NCBI GenBank assembly: GCA_009363875.1
Contig: CM018689.1
Location: forward strand, 1,898,501-1,962,500
DNA from: Mikania micrantha
Lineage: Eukaryota > Streptophyta > Magnoliopsida > Asterales > Asteraceae
Direction of reading: 5' to 3'
DNA length: 64,000 nucleotides
Numbering within the stretch: position 1 is the first letter of the stretch; every line of letters starts with the position of its first letter. Of this stretch, positions 33,461-45,592 are shown piece by piece. The notes under the pieces were generated by a model. That model did no database searches. It was not told the DNA's origin and was given only the letters and a program-made list of their open reading frames with translations. The translations under genes were made by a program, and so were the position numbers.

Positions 33461-34399
33461 GCAATGTTATGGTTTTGTCCCATTCACTTACAAATTGGTT
33501 GATTCGGTTTGTCTTTATTGTTTTCTTTAACCTCAAACGGGTCAATTGAGCCAAATAATATAGCTAAAGGGAGGAATGGGCAGTTGAGACAGCTTCATAC
33601 TTGCTCATGGTTTATTTGTTATGCATTCAACCATCTTAAATTGTTATATTCAAAGATTTAGGTATTTGTTACTTAACTTACCAAAGCCTTGTAAAAATCT
33701 TATGGGCTTTTTTTCCCTTAATTCTTGTTGCAGTGTTACTATTTTATCCGGCTCATGGGTAAGAAAGCATCTCATGTTGCTGTGGAATGCACACTTCAGT
33801 CGCATCCTAACAAGGTGTGCTTTCATTTTCTTTCATAATAATTTCCTTTTTTTTTTTACTATACATGGATTAAACTTTTATTTTTTATTTTTTATGTAGG
33901 TTATCCTTGCTAAAGAAGTTGCTGCTTCAAAGCTTACCATTTTTGACATAACCAAACAGATTTGTGATGCTGTGCAAGCCAGGGCAGAGCAAGGTGAGTT
34001 ATTTCTCAACAGGTCAAATAGAATTGTTATCTAAAAAGGGGGCACGTCATTCAGGTTGAGAGTCACCCAAAATTCTATTCTAGATCCTTATGATAATAAT
34101 TTAGTACTAATAATAATAATAATAATGTGTGTGTATCATAATTAACATGCGATTTATTTATTAGAAAACAAAAAAAATGAACAAAATCCTTTTTTCAGGT
34201 CTGCCCAACCTTGCTAGTTTTGACCCTTAGCTGATTTGATATGCCCGGCTTGTCACCTCTGAATTTTGTTAATATGGTGGTGGTGATGAATATTAGCACA
34301 TCTTTAACATTTTTTTATCTTTCAGACAAGAATCATGTCGTCATTCTACTTCCAGAGGGGCTTATGGAAAGCATCCCTGAAGTTTATGCGCTGTTACAG

Positions 34400-35700
34400 G
34401 TAACCTAAATACCAACTTTTGTAAGTTCAGGATTTTTTTCTTTCTGATCTACTGATACAGGTAACCTGAAGTTTATGGCGTCAATCTATCTTTCCTTATG
34501 TGTGTGTATGTATTATCATGCTAATGCATATGTTTTGCGTTACCTTCTGCGTCACTAGCCAGGCCACCGTCAGCCACCTGCCGCACCGACCAGCCACATC
34601 CGCAGGTCATTCCGCTGCAGCTGATTGTTTCGGATCAAGTGGAGTCAGTTTTCGAGCGATGTTGAGATCTTTGAAGCGAATCATATTCGACTGTCAAAGA
34701 TTAGATTGTGAAACCAGATCTAGCGACTGTTTTCGTTGATATCGTGGTGCCTCGTGTATGTTTGTTTATTCTCGAAAGGTATAATCACCAACACCCTATG
34801 GTTTGTTTATTCTGTTTGGTTTGCATCTAGACTTCTGGTGGGCAATCTAGTTTTGACTAGATTGGTTTGAACGGTTATTGTTTCCGCTGGGTTTAATGAT
34901 TTAATTTTTTTTAAAACCCAAGTAAAAAACCCAACAGTGGTATCAGAGCCAGTTTTGCAAACAATCAGATTAATTTAATTAAGCAATCCGGTTTTATTTT
35001 GTTAAATTTATTTAAACAAAGATTGCTTCCTTTTTGTTTATTAAATATTGTTTTGTTATTGTAAATCAGCCTTTGACCTGTGGCTGTGTTGGTTGTGTTT
35101 TATATATATATTGTATTTTTGGCTGTTTTGGAAGCCTTTGTAATATATACGTTAATTTTAAATTTATTTGTAAATTGTAAAATGTAATCAGATCGAGACA
35201 AGACAAGATAGAATATTGGAAATCAACAAATGGCAAACCTGGAGACAAGATAGAGATCTTGAAGCAAGTGGGAGCATTACAAGATTCGAGGAGTTACTCT
35301 TAGTTTTTGTCTCATTGCGACCCATTTGGTTTTGTTATTGGATCTAACAAAACCGAACACTAAAAGGATTGATTTACATTTATTTCGTTTGTGGTTGTTT
35401 ATGATATTAAAAATTAAATATTTTGGTTTAAATGACAAAACAATGAAAACAGTTTTAAAATGACTTTAAAACAAAACAACACAATAAAATGACGGGATTT
35501 CAAAATAATATTCAAATAATATTTTAGTTATCTTGTGAAAGGATTTTAAAATAAAGAGTTATTTTAAAAGTATAAAACCAAATATCTCGAAAAAGGATTA
35601 GTTTAAAACATATTAATAAAAGTTTATTAATAGTTTAAAATTGGCTCGCGATCGACAAACACGCTTATTAATATAGGATATTAAAATCAAGCGCATTGTT
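34400..35700 (+). mobile_element. LTR-element remnant with primer site and polypurine tract
   Basis: TGGTATCAGAGCCAGTTTTG at 34938-34957 is a strong tRNA-iMet primer site directly after CCCAACA, which looks like an LTR end. AAGCAAGTGGGAGCA at 35261-35275 resembles a copia polypurine tract. Only about 310 bp separate them, with no ORF. Flanking LTRs could not be paired by eye. It could be a TRIM-like or internally deleted copia element. 35276-35700 is AT-rich and shows no gene. Confidence 0.45.
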
Positions 35701-35714
35701 GACCGGTTTATTCT

Positions 35715-36492
35715 CTTTACATGCCCAAACCATCTCAATCTTCCTTTTTGTCTGATATGTTTGCTATCCCAAATCTTTCCTTGAAGACCTTGTTCCTTAT
35801 CTGATCAAACCTTGTGCGTCCGTACATTCTTCTCAGCATCCTCATCTCTATCGTCTCCAACTTTCTTGCTTGTGTCTTAATCGGCCAACAATCCGTTCTG
35901 TACATCATGGTTAGCCTAACCACTGCTTTGTAAAATTTCCATTTTTGCTTTTTTGGGAATCTCTTGTTGCATGAGAAGCTTGTTGTTGCTCTCTACTTAT
36001 TCCAGCCCACCTGGACGCTGTGAGCTACGTCGCTGTTAATGTCTTCGTTACATTGTTTGAACGATCCTAAGTATTTGAACTTTGTTGTTTGTGGCACTCC
36101 CGCCCTCCAATAGTCACTTGATCGTCTTCCTCCTTGTTTGTCCCGCTAAAATTGCAGCTCATATACTCTCGGTTATTGTGCTACCGATGTGCAAGCCTCT
36201 CCGCTCTAAAGTCGCTTGCCAATATTCTAATCGCACGTTTAGTTCCTCTTTCTTTTCTTTTCTACCACTAACACAATATCATCCGCGAACAACACACACC
36301 ATGGGATGTGTTCCTAAATAGAACTCAACAACTCATCCAAAATAACTGCAAAAAGGTACATGCTGAATGTCGCTCCTTGGTGTAGCCCCACCTTCATTGG
36401 AAAGAAGTTTGCATCTCCCACCGGTGCTCTAACACTCGTCTTAGCACTTATATATGTATCTCTTATTACCTCATCCTAGATCACTTGGCATG
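35715..36492 (-). pseudogene. RTE-clade LINE reverse transcriptase, C-terminal half
   Basis: Minus-strand reading with several stops: DEVIRDTYISAKTSVRAPVG, MKVGLHQGATFSMYLFAVIL, IPWCVLFADDIVLVVE (catalytic FADD), TTKFKYLGSF, and RLTMMYRTDCWPIKTQARKL then ETIEMRMLRRMYGRTRFDQI. This is the standard end of an RTE RT. The N-terminal side continues at 45593-46080 beyond an inserted copia. Confidence 0.88.
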
Positions 36493-36703
36493 TATTAGTC
36501 ATGTTAAATAGTTCATAATTAGTCATATTAAATAGTTCATAATTATCATAAATTATGTATTAATGTTGAGTCTGTTTGTCTATCCTAAAGGCTTTACATC
36601 TTCTAGATCTAAGCCTATATATTCTCTTGTATTCTCACATTATATGGCATCATAATAATACAAAGACTGTTACCAGTTTATTACAACACAATTGCATTTA
36701 ACT
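36493..36703 (+). repeat. Left LTR of copia in LINE (211 bp)
   Basis: Starts TATTAGTCATG. It carries a 24-bp tandem duplication at 36496-36519 and 36520-36543 (TAGTCAT...CATAAT), also present in the right LTR. Confidence 0.85.
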
Positions 36704-36719
36704 TGGTATCAGAGCCGCG
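36704..36719 (+). other. Primer binding site, tRNA-iMet type
   Basis: TGGTATCAGAGCC directly follows the left LTR, the standard copia primer site. Confidence 0.85.
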
Positions 36720-36837
36720 ATACCGTCCGATCGTCATCCTCACCGTCATCTACGATCGGGAATTTCTCATCCGTCATCTACGACTGGCTCTTCTCACACC
36801 CATGGCTCTCCTTGCTTCATTTTCTCAGGTTGACAAA

Positions 36838-38692
36838 ACAACCCACAACTCTCACAAGTTTGGATTCAAGCTTTCCTCACAAACTATGGTTACTGGAAAG
36901 CCATGATTGAACCTTTCCTGATCACCAACAATCTTTTTGGCTATATTGACGATACAATACCATGTCCACGTGCAACTATCCCTACTGTTGGTCTTTCTGA
37001 CAAGGATGATGTTCCACCATCACAACTGAATCCCAATTGTACCACATGGCTGTCGAATGATGTTCATGTTCGTATGTGTTGATCCTATCTACAATATCTG
37101 AAGCCTCTTTTCAGCATGTTCCAGGCAACTCTACATCTCGCGATCTCTGGTTATAATTAGAAAGTGCTTATGCCCCCCCACATTGCATCTCGTGAATACA
37201 CACTCAAAGGTCAGCTGTTGAGGATTGAGATGAAAGCTGATGAAACAGCCTCGGCTTATCTGACCCGCGCCCAAGAGTATGCTACTGCCCTAGCAAATAT
37301 TGGGGAGCCTATGAAAGACAAAGACATTGTTGTGGTTGTTGCAGGACTCCGAGACGAATACAACAGTCTCAAATCAACTATTCTATCCCGACAAAATCCC
37401 ACAGCCTTTACCGAACTGCATGGTCTCTTGGCAGATCATGATTTTATGATTAGGAAGTCTCTGCCATCTGTCCCCACCACACAAGCATTTATGGCAGCCT
37501 CTAACTAGCCTCTGAATGGGGCTGTGGCTTCTGCCTCTTCCCAACCAGCCACTGTTCAGGACATTCAGCAGCTTCTGGGACAACTTGGCCTTCGCAATCA
37601 GCCTACAAAAGCAGACATTGATCTTCCTCGGAAAACTCCCATGTTGATGTCGATCCTTTCAGTCTAGTGGTTTCGGTCTCAAGCTTTTTACACCAACCGG
37701 GGCCGTATGGGTTGCGGCCGTAACTTCCACAATCGTCGGGGTCACGGTTCCTCCAACACTCACAACAGATGTGGTATTGGTCACATCCCCTCACAATGCC
37801 CAAACCGGGATCCTGCTACTATTAGGGGACGCCAACCGTCTGCCAACAATGCTGATTCTCGGTCTCAGGCATCATCTTTGTATTGGCTTCCTGACACAGG
37901 ATCCACAAATCATGATGCTCCAGATCTCTTGGGTTTGAGCATGCTGAACCTATTATGGTGAGGATAACCTTCATGTTGGCAATGGTACTGCTCTTCCAAT
38001 TCTTCATATTGGTTCAAAACGTTTCTTTTCTCCTAATAAAACATTTTCTTCAACTGATATTCTTCATGTTCCTCAAATAAAAAGGAACCTTCTTTCTGTT
38101 CAAAAATTATGTCATGATAATGATGTGTTCTTTGAATTTCACTCTACCTTTTTTGTTATGAAGAACAAATTTACACGCACTACCCTCCTCACCGGTCCAA
38201 GCAATGATGGGCTCTACTCCATTACTCTTCCTCAAGTTAAACCAGTTTCCAAAGTTGCTTTCTCATCCGTCCGTGCTTTACCACAAACATGGCATCAACG
38301 ACTTGGCCATCCACATTCGCAGCTTTTACAGTCAATGATCTCTAAACTTTGTTCACCTGTTTCTAATAAAAAGTTTGGTTCTGTTTGTGATTCTTGTATT
38401 ATTGGAAAATCCTTCAAGCTACATTTACGTTTGTCTGATTATAAAAGTTCTCATATTTTGGATTTGATTGTGTGTGATGTATGGGGTCCAGCCCCTGTTT
38501 CTTCGTGTGATGACCACTCTTATTTTTTGTTGTGTGTTGATCATTATTCTAAATTTATGTGGTTCTTTCCTCTTAAATGAAAATCAGATGTCTTTGATAC
38601 GTTCAAGCATTTCTTACTCATGGTTGAACGCCAATTCAACACAACGTCAAAATCTGTACAGACTGATTGGGGAGTCGAATTTCGTAAGCTGT
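36838..38692 (+). pseudogene. Copia gag, protease and integrase N-terminal part (broken)
   Basis: Gag: KFGFKLSS, AMIEPFLITNNLFGYIDD, then the long piece 37164-37508 (IASREYTLKGQLLRIEMKAD, DHDFMIRKSL). A degenerate knuckle (CGIGHIPSQCPN) lies near 37760-37810 and the protease motif YWLPDTGSTNHD at 37878-37915. Integrase zinc region: TWHQRLGHPHSQLL and CDSCIIGKSFKLH (38290-38420). Core: IVCDVWGPAPVSS and YFLLCVDHYSKFMWFFPLK. Frameshifts or stops occur near 36890, 37080, 37158, 37508, 37665 and 38578. Reading reaches TDWGVEFRKL, where the solo LTR is inserted. Confidence 0.87.
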
Positions 38693-41600
38693 TGTAACAT
38701 CAGTGCCGGAAACGTCACCGGAACAGTGATCAACACAGTAACATGAACAGTGATTCAAGCACGTAATCCAATTGATGTTCAAATATCAATATCATTTTAT
38801 GTTATCACAGCACAGTTTCAGAATCATTTCAGAAACGAAACTCAGAACTATGGTTCATCAGTTAGATAACTATCTGGCAACACAAAACCACCATGTGATT
38901 ATTTGTTAGGGTGTTATTATGTATAAACGTATGTTAGGCTTTACAAGAACAAAACAACAACGAACATCGTTACGCGAATGCTAAATCGACGGGTTATTCG
39001 TATAGGTGACGATCTGTACGAATATATATGAAATTTTAACGTTCTGAATGATGTCTGATAATTAGAAAACCATATTGAAAAGTATAGTTATCGTCGTGTT
39101 CGTAAGGGTGATGATTCGAACGAATACGCGCGACGGCCGTACTATTTGATTTTAAACAGTAAATTAAATAATTTCGTAAATTTAAAATAAATAAAAGATA
39201 TTTAGTTAATTTACTAGGAATAATCACCTAAAACAAATTTAGAAACTTTGTTTTAAAACCGTAACATTTCGTTACGAAAAACGAAACGAAACCGACGTTT
39301 TACGCGAAACCGAGCAATCGAAACGAACCCGAACCCACCCGGGGTATAAGTACCCTAAATGAGTCATCTTCCTCATTTAATTCACCTCCTCTCTCTCTCT
39401 ACACCCAAACCCGGAATCCTCTCTCTCTAGAAATTCAAACTTCAAACCTCTAGATCTCACTCGTTTCCTGACGAAATCTCGCGTTCTTGATGTCCAAACG
39501 ACCACCACAACATGTAGAACATGAAAGTACAACCGATCTAAGCTTTGAACTAGTTGATTCGAGGTAAAAACGAGTTTTTCTTTTCGGTTTAGGGTTTTCT
39601 AACCCATTTGTTCGAACCACTATTAGAACCGACTAAACCCACTCAAAGCTTAGGAAAATCACACAAAATCACTTTAGGACCATGTGGAAACTTAGGAAGA
39701 ACACAGTATCTAGGTCTAGGGCTCGAAATGGTGGCAAGGAGATCCTGTTCTTGAGCAGCCGAATGAAGGCACCAACAGCCTGGCCGAATGGCCAAGGGCC
39801 GAAGGGCTACGGCCGACTGAATACACCCTTCACTCACCGAGCGAATGAGAGGCTAGACAACCACATGGGCGAAGGAGGCCATTCGACTGAGCCCATTCGT
39901 AGCAGCCCATACGCCACAGCTCATTCGGGTCCCATGCCATCTGAATGTCTACACGCATGAACTCCATTCGGGTGACCAACTGATTCGCATGGACCTAGAT
40001 TCGGCAACTTACCATTCGCATGAGCCTCCTCATTCGGTTTAGATCCTTCTTCGCTCGGCCAACCAACTCTTTCGGCCCAAACTAATTCGGTCGGCCCAAT
40101 GATCATACAGTCGGCCCAGTTAGTTTCTGTCAGCCCAACTACCATTCGACCCATCTTCTTTCGGCCCAAAGACCTATTGTGTCGGCCTAAGGTGTAGTTC
40201 TATCAAACGGGATTCAGTTGGAGTTGTTCAAACATGAGTTGGATGATGAGCTCTCATGCATGAACCATAAGCGAAAGTGTGTGTGTGCATGCATGGGGAG
40301 CAAGTAAGGGTGTGTGCATGGGAGACCTACTAGGGTTTCCTCACGTGGTGATAACCATGGGTAAAATAAGATCCTTTTAAGTAATCATGGGTTACAATGT
40401 GTGGGATTAATCAAAGATACATGAGTTTATTTGAAGAAAACAATGAATTAGGGTTTCTAAAGTAAAGGATTTTCTTAAATCATATCAACAATTAAATATT
40501 AGGGTTTCCACTAACAAAAGTTTTCATAAACCATGTTAAAATTTAAACATGTTTTTTGATATCATTGGAGTTCAAAACACACTTGGGAATTCATTAAGGA
40601 TCAAGGTAATGGTCTACTTTTATGGATGTTAACTTAACTACTAACGCCTAACACTTAGACAATTCATGAGAATACATAACCACATTTGGTGTTCCATACA
40701 AACTACTTAGAATGGGTTATGCACATGTAATCGATCAAGGAATCATGAACGATCAAAACCTAGTAATGGGCCAAAGTTAATCAAAATGAGATTAACCTAA
40801 ACTCATCATGTGAAATTATAGTTTTCTTAAAAAAATTATATTTTTAATAAAAGAGTTTAACTATAGACTTTATTAAATTAAAGTAAATGATTTCTAAATA
40901 GATGTTTAACTAAAATGATTAAACTTAAAAATATATTAACTAAAGACTTGTAATGAATACGGTGGGATTAGGGTTATTATTGGGTAATGAGTTTAGACTA
41001 GTTAGATGAAATCCTAGAAACACATTAGTAACGTAGGACACTTAGATGCACACCGAGACCAAGACCATAGACACGACGATTATAAATACTTATCGTATTC
41101 GAATTCTCTTGAAACAACTCAGGTGCTAAAGATACATAGGCAACAATCAAAGAGCGCGCATATCTTTTGTGGTCCATTTGCACAGCAACACAGGTGAGTT
41201 CATTGCCCCTTTTTCTAAACATTTTTGTTTTCAAACGCGGGGCTGAGAAGCATGCGTAAACCTTTTTCTTTAAATATGTTTTACGTAAATGCTTTTAATT
41301 ATTATATGTGATATATATACATGTTCATATCCTAGACTCCTGTCTAGGTAGCTGTTATGCAGAATTAACTGAAAGATAAATTAATTACTCTACTGAGTAA
41401 TACTTTAATTCTAAAACTCTAAAACAACACTTAGTCCATCAAGTTTGAATTCATAGAATCTAAACTCAAAGTGTAACCAAGAGAACTAAAGCTAAGAATC
41501 AAATTCAAGGAAATCTGATCCAGTGTATGATCAGTAAAGCTAAGGATCCTATTCAAAGATCTATAATCATTGTGGAAATCATAGAATGCTAAACATCATA

Positions 41601-43050
41601 TCCGGAGACTCAAGGGAATCATAACCGTGTATGAATCAGCGAAATAATGAAATCATTAATATCTAATGAAATCATTAATGTTTATGTTAAGGTGGGTGTC
41701 AGTTGTACATAAATCAAGACCACGTGTTAATACACGAAAAGTCCCCACACAAATAGTAGACTCTCGTAGTCAAGCTATATGGGCATAACTTAAACTATCA
41801 AACGAAATCAAGAGAATCAAAGCAGATCAAGAATCAAAGGATATCCTTAAAGTCTCGACGCATACAGTAGGCCAAAGGGTCAAGCTGATATGGGCAAATC
41901 ATGAAAGTCCCGACGCATACAGGTAGACTCCTTGTGGGTCATGCCTGATATGGGCCACGTGTGAGAGGGTACAACTTGGATAACCATCCACAACTAAGTC
42001 TAATTGATTGAGTCAAACAAGGCCCAATCATCATGTCTTAGTTGTATTTAAATGATTAGTTATTAGTTTAATTAACCATTTAATATTATATTTCTACAAA
42101 CGTTTTGGGAAATCATGAGGACATGGTGAACCCTGGAAATCTGAGGCATTTCAATTTGTGGAAATCAAATTTTAACATGGAAGTGGATGGTTGGTAAGAA
42201 TGCTTAATTATCATTAACAGCAATGTCCTATGTGGCTTAGTATGTGGTAGGATGCCATCTGGGCGGGTTCTAGGCCCGACTCAAGGGTATGCCCTATATA
42301 TAAGCATACCGAGCTGGATGATACAGGTGATGTTAATGAGATTAAGGTTGTTACCGAAGGGATCTGGAAATGCTATTGGGTAGATAACTTAAACTTCTAA
42401 GCAAGATGCTTGAAACTATGATGAAATTTAATGGTAGGTAAAATGCTTAATTATCATTAACAGCAATGTCCTATGTGGCTTAGTATTTGGTGGGATGGCG
42501 TCTGGGCGGGTTGTAGGCTCGACTCAGGGGTATGCCCTATATATAAGCATACCGAGCTGGATGATACAGGTGATGTTAATGAGGTTAAGGTTTTATCGAA
42601 GGGATTGCAAAACTATTTTTTTTAAATACTAAACTATATGAACTCACCAACCATTATGTTGACTTTGTTTTATTTCATGCTTTCTCAGGTGATGTACAGG
42701 ATTAAGCTAAGGTTTCAGGAATGCATGCTAGGATGCCAGTTAGAGGACCTAGTAGTTTTGGAAAGCACATATTTTGTTGACTACTGTGAATCACTTTCGA
42801 TATCTTGTACGGTTACAAGATAGTAGACTTATGATTCATTTGTTAGAATTACTTGGTTAAATTATCAAACGTTGACAATTGTAATTTAACTTTGTAAATT
42901 TTAGTTAAATGTCATGGTGCTTTAGATATTCTTAACATTGATTCTATGTAAAAAATCTGATCATCACGATTATCACTCACGATATCGCGCCCCGAGAACC
43001 TTCCGCCCGATGGGAAAGCCGATCCGTTCCCGCCGGCTCGAGGTGTGACA
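38693..43050. mobile_element. Solo LTR, 4.36 kb, gypsy-like
   Basis: Flanked by the target duplication GCTGT (38688-38692, 43051-43055). Starts TGTAACATCAG and ends GAGGTGTGACA, fitting TG...CA LTR ends. No coding domain or internal LTR pair was found. Landmarks in plus orientation: TATA-like GGGGTATAAG at 39341-39350, CT-rich leader 39370-39430, and a splice-donor-like CAG/GTGAGTT at 41191-41200. A 243-bp tandem duplication has units starting at 42201 and 42444. The end is GC-rich (42985-43050). A diverged relative ends at 58918. A non-autonomous element is the alternative reading. Confidence 0.75.
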
Positions 43051-43055
43051 GCTGT

Positions 43056-45368
43056 CGCCATTTTTCACTTCTCTTGGTATAGTGCATCGACTCTCGTGTC
43101 AAACACGAGTGAATAAAATGGTCTTGTCGAACGTCGACATCGACACGTGGTTGAAACCGGGCTTACCTTACTCGCTCAATCTAAAGTTCCACAACGTTTC
43201 TGGTATTTTGCGTTTGACACTGTGGTATATTTAATTAACCATATGCCCTCTCGCACCAATGACAGTCTTTCACACTTCGAACACATCTTTCATCGCAAAC
43301 CTGATTACTCATTCCTTCGGGTTTTCGGATGTCAGTGTTTCCCTCAGCTACAAGCCTACAACAAACATAAGATGGATTTTAGATCCCTTCCTTGTGTTTT
43401 TCTAGGTTACAGCACCGCACACCATGGGGGTGTTTTGATCCCACTACTGGTCGGATGTACGTTGCCAGGCGTGTTCGCTTTAACGAATCTGCCTTTCCAT
43501 TTGCTGTCTCCCAAACACAGTTTCCACCAGCACCAACTCCACCATATTTCTCCACTTACCCTATACCCACAAATCACCCTCCATCTTCATCAGTCCAAAC
43601 TTCACCACTCTCTCCTCCACCCACACCATCAGACTCTCCAACCACCATTCCAACACCCACACATCAATCCCATCCTCCACATCAGCCTCTACTAACCCCT
43701 CCACCTCCTCTCAAACTCCACCACTACCACCTCCACCTCCACCATTTCGTCCCCGTCCATCAAATCTTCGTCCCAATCCTAAACAGCCCGAGCGTTATAC
43801 TCCATCTTCTTTTCACACCTCTTCCTCGGATAGCGAACCAACTTCTTTTAGCATTGCTAACAGGAATCCTTGTTGGCAAGCTGCTATGGCTGCTGAGTAC
43901 TCTGCTCTTATGAGAAATGGCACCTGGTCTTTTGTTCTTCAAGTCCCAGGCACCAATATTGTTGATTGTAAATGGGTCTATAAAATTAAAAAGGATCAAC
44001 ACGGGGCTGTCAAGCGTTACAAAGCGTGTCTCATTGCAAAGGGGTTCCATCAACAACCAGGCATTGACTATAATGACACGTTTAGTCCGGTTGTTAAGTC
44101 TACAACAATTCGGGTTGTTTTGTCACTAGCAATTACAAGGGGATGGTCCCTTCGGCAATTAGATGTTCAGAATGCCTTCTTGCACGGGGATCTTACAGAG
44201 ATTGTTTATGTCAGCCAACCACCAGGTTTTGTTGACCCACAGAAACCGGATCACGTGTGTCTCCTACATAAGTCACTCTACGGGCTCAAACAAGCTCCCA
44301 GAGCATGGTTTAATCGTCTCTCCATGGCCTTGATTGCTCTCGGTTTTAAGGGTTCAAAAACAGATCCATCTCTTTTCATTTACTCAGCACATCGCACGCT
44401 TCTGTATATGCTAGTTTATGTTGATGATATTATTCTTACTAGCAATGATCCTCGGGCCATTGATCGTGTTGTTCACAGCCTCAGCACTACGTTTACCATT
44501 CAAGACATGGGTCATTTATCTTATTTTCTTGGCATTGAGATTATCCCAAAAGGTAAAGATTTGGTTCTTTCTCAGAAAAAGTATATTTTGGATCTGCTTC
44601 GCAAGGCCAGTTTCGTCTCCCCTACATACTACTGCTAATTTGGCCATCGGTGACAGTCCACTTTTTGATAACCCGGTTAAGTATCGTCAGATTGTTGGAG
44701 CTCTTCAGTATGTTACACTCTCAAGACCTGACCTAGCTTTTGCTGTCAACAAAGTGTGTCAGTTTATGCACTCTCCTACTCAAAATCACAGGTCTGCCGT
44801 TAAACGCATCCTCCGCTATCTTCAGGGCACTTTTGATTTTGGACTTTGGCTTCATCATAACTCAGGTTGACACCTTCAGGCTTACACGGATGCTTATCTG
44901 CAAGCGTTCTCAGACGCAGACTGGGTTGGGTGTCCGGATGACCGTTGATCCACTGGGGAATTCGTTTTCTATCTTGGCAATAATCTCATTTCTTGGGCTG
45001 CTCTCAAACAAAAGACTGTATCTTGGTCGTCTACAGAATCTAAGTACAAGGCTCTAGCTGACACTGTTGTCGAACTCACTTGGTTAGAAACTTTGTTACG
45101 AGAATTGTGTGTTCCAATGAATACTGCTCCTACACTATGATGTAATAACCTAGGTGCTACATACATGTCAGCTAATCCGGTGTTTCATGCTAGAACAAAG
45201 CATGTAGAGGTTGATTTTCACTTTGTTCGTGAGAAGGTTGCTCAGAAGAAACTTAATGTCCAGTTTATTTCTACTACGGATCAGATTGCTGATATCTTCT
45301 CAAAACCACTGCCTTCACAACGATTTTTACTTTTACGGTCCAAGCTACAGGTCGCTCCCCAACCTTAG
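43056..45368 (+). pseudogene. Copia integrase end, RT and RNase H (broken)
   Basis: Resumes after GCTGT with SPFFTSLGIVHRLSC and a catalytic-Glu region. ORF 43147-43695 carries VETGLTLLAQSKVPQRFWYF. RT 43886-44638: CKWVYKIKKDQHG, LRQLDVQNAFLHGDL, SLYGLKQAPRAWFNRL and catalytic YVDD at residues 178-181. It is frameshifted near 44610, then continues ANLAIGDSPLFDNPVKYRQI and RILRYLQGTFDFGLWL. RNase H: FSDADWVGCPDDR, a stop, LISWAALKQKTVSWSSTESK, then HARTKHVEVDFHFVREKV to the end at 45366-45368. Stops lie near 44868, 44946 and 45138. The element is inactive. Confidence 0.9.
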
Positions 45369-45380
45369 CTTGCGGGGGAA

Positions 45381-45592
45381 TATTAGTCATATTAAATAGT
45401 TCATAATTAGTCATATTAAATAGTTCATAATTATCATAAATTATGTATTAATGTTGAGTCTGTTTGTCTATCCAAAAGGCTTTACATCTTCTAGATCTAA
45501 GCCTATATATTCTCTTGTCTTCTCACATTATATGGCATCATAATAATACAAAGACTGTTACCAGTTTATTACAACACAATTACATTTAACTA
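45381..45592 (+). repeat. Right LTR of copia in LINE
   Basis: Four differences from the left LTR. It has the same 24-bp tandem duplication near its start. Confidence 0.85.

Larger units (their letters stand above)
23776..34399 (+). pseudogene. PFP alpha subunit, decayed N-terminal/middle exons
   Basis: Exons: 23776-23888 (VGLVFCGRQSPGGHNVVWGL), 23990-24051, 24148-24260 (GGYDLLGRTKDQIRT), 24344-24393 (AAQLAETFAEAKCSTK), 24494-24576 (LNGDLKNQFVEANFGFDTIC), 24819-24872 (SQLISNVCTDALSAQK), 33734-33814 (YYFIRLMGKKASHVAVECT), 33900-33993 (VAASKLTIFDITKQICDAVQ) and 34326-34399 (HVVILLPEGLMESIPEVYAL). This is the catalytic-like core of PFP alpha. Lesions: a deletion after GGSEGLF with frameshift and stop, a TAA after IRTA, a lost base before LVIIGG, and a frameshift before LNGD. 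A gypsy element (24935-33460) occupies one intron. Nothing after ALLQ is recognisable, so the copy is truncated at both ends. Confidence 0.9.
36493..45592 (+). mobile_element. Ty1/copia element inserted in the LINE, itself interrupted
   Basis: LTRs are 36493-36703 and about 45381-45591; CATG is repeated at both outer edges (36489-36492, 45593-45596). A tRNA-iMet primer site follows the left LTR and a purine tract (GCTTGCGGGGGAA) precedes the right one. Gag, protease, integrase, RT and RNase H are present but carry several stops and frameshifts. A solo LTR is inserted in the integrase at 38693-43050. The LTRs differ at 4 of about 211 sites. Confidence 0.92.

Noticed and set aside
34500..34739. 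79-codon plus-strand ORF after the PFP exons
   Set aside because: It does not match the next PFP-alpha exon and lies in probable LTR sequence before a primer site.
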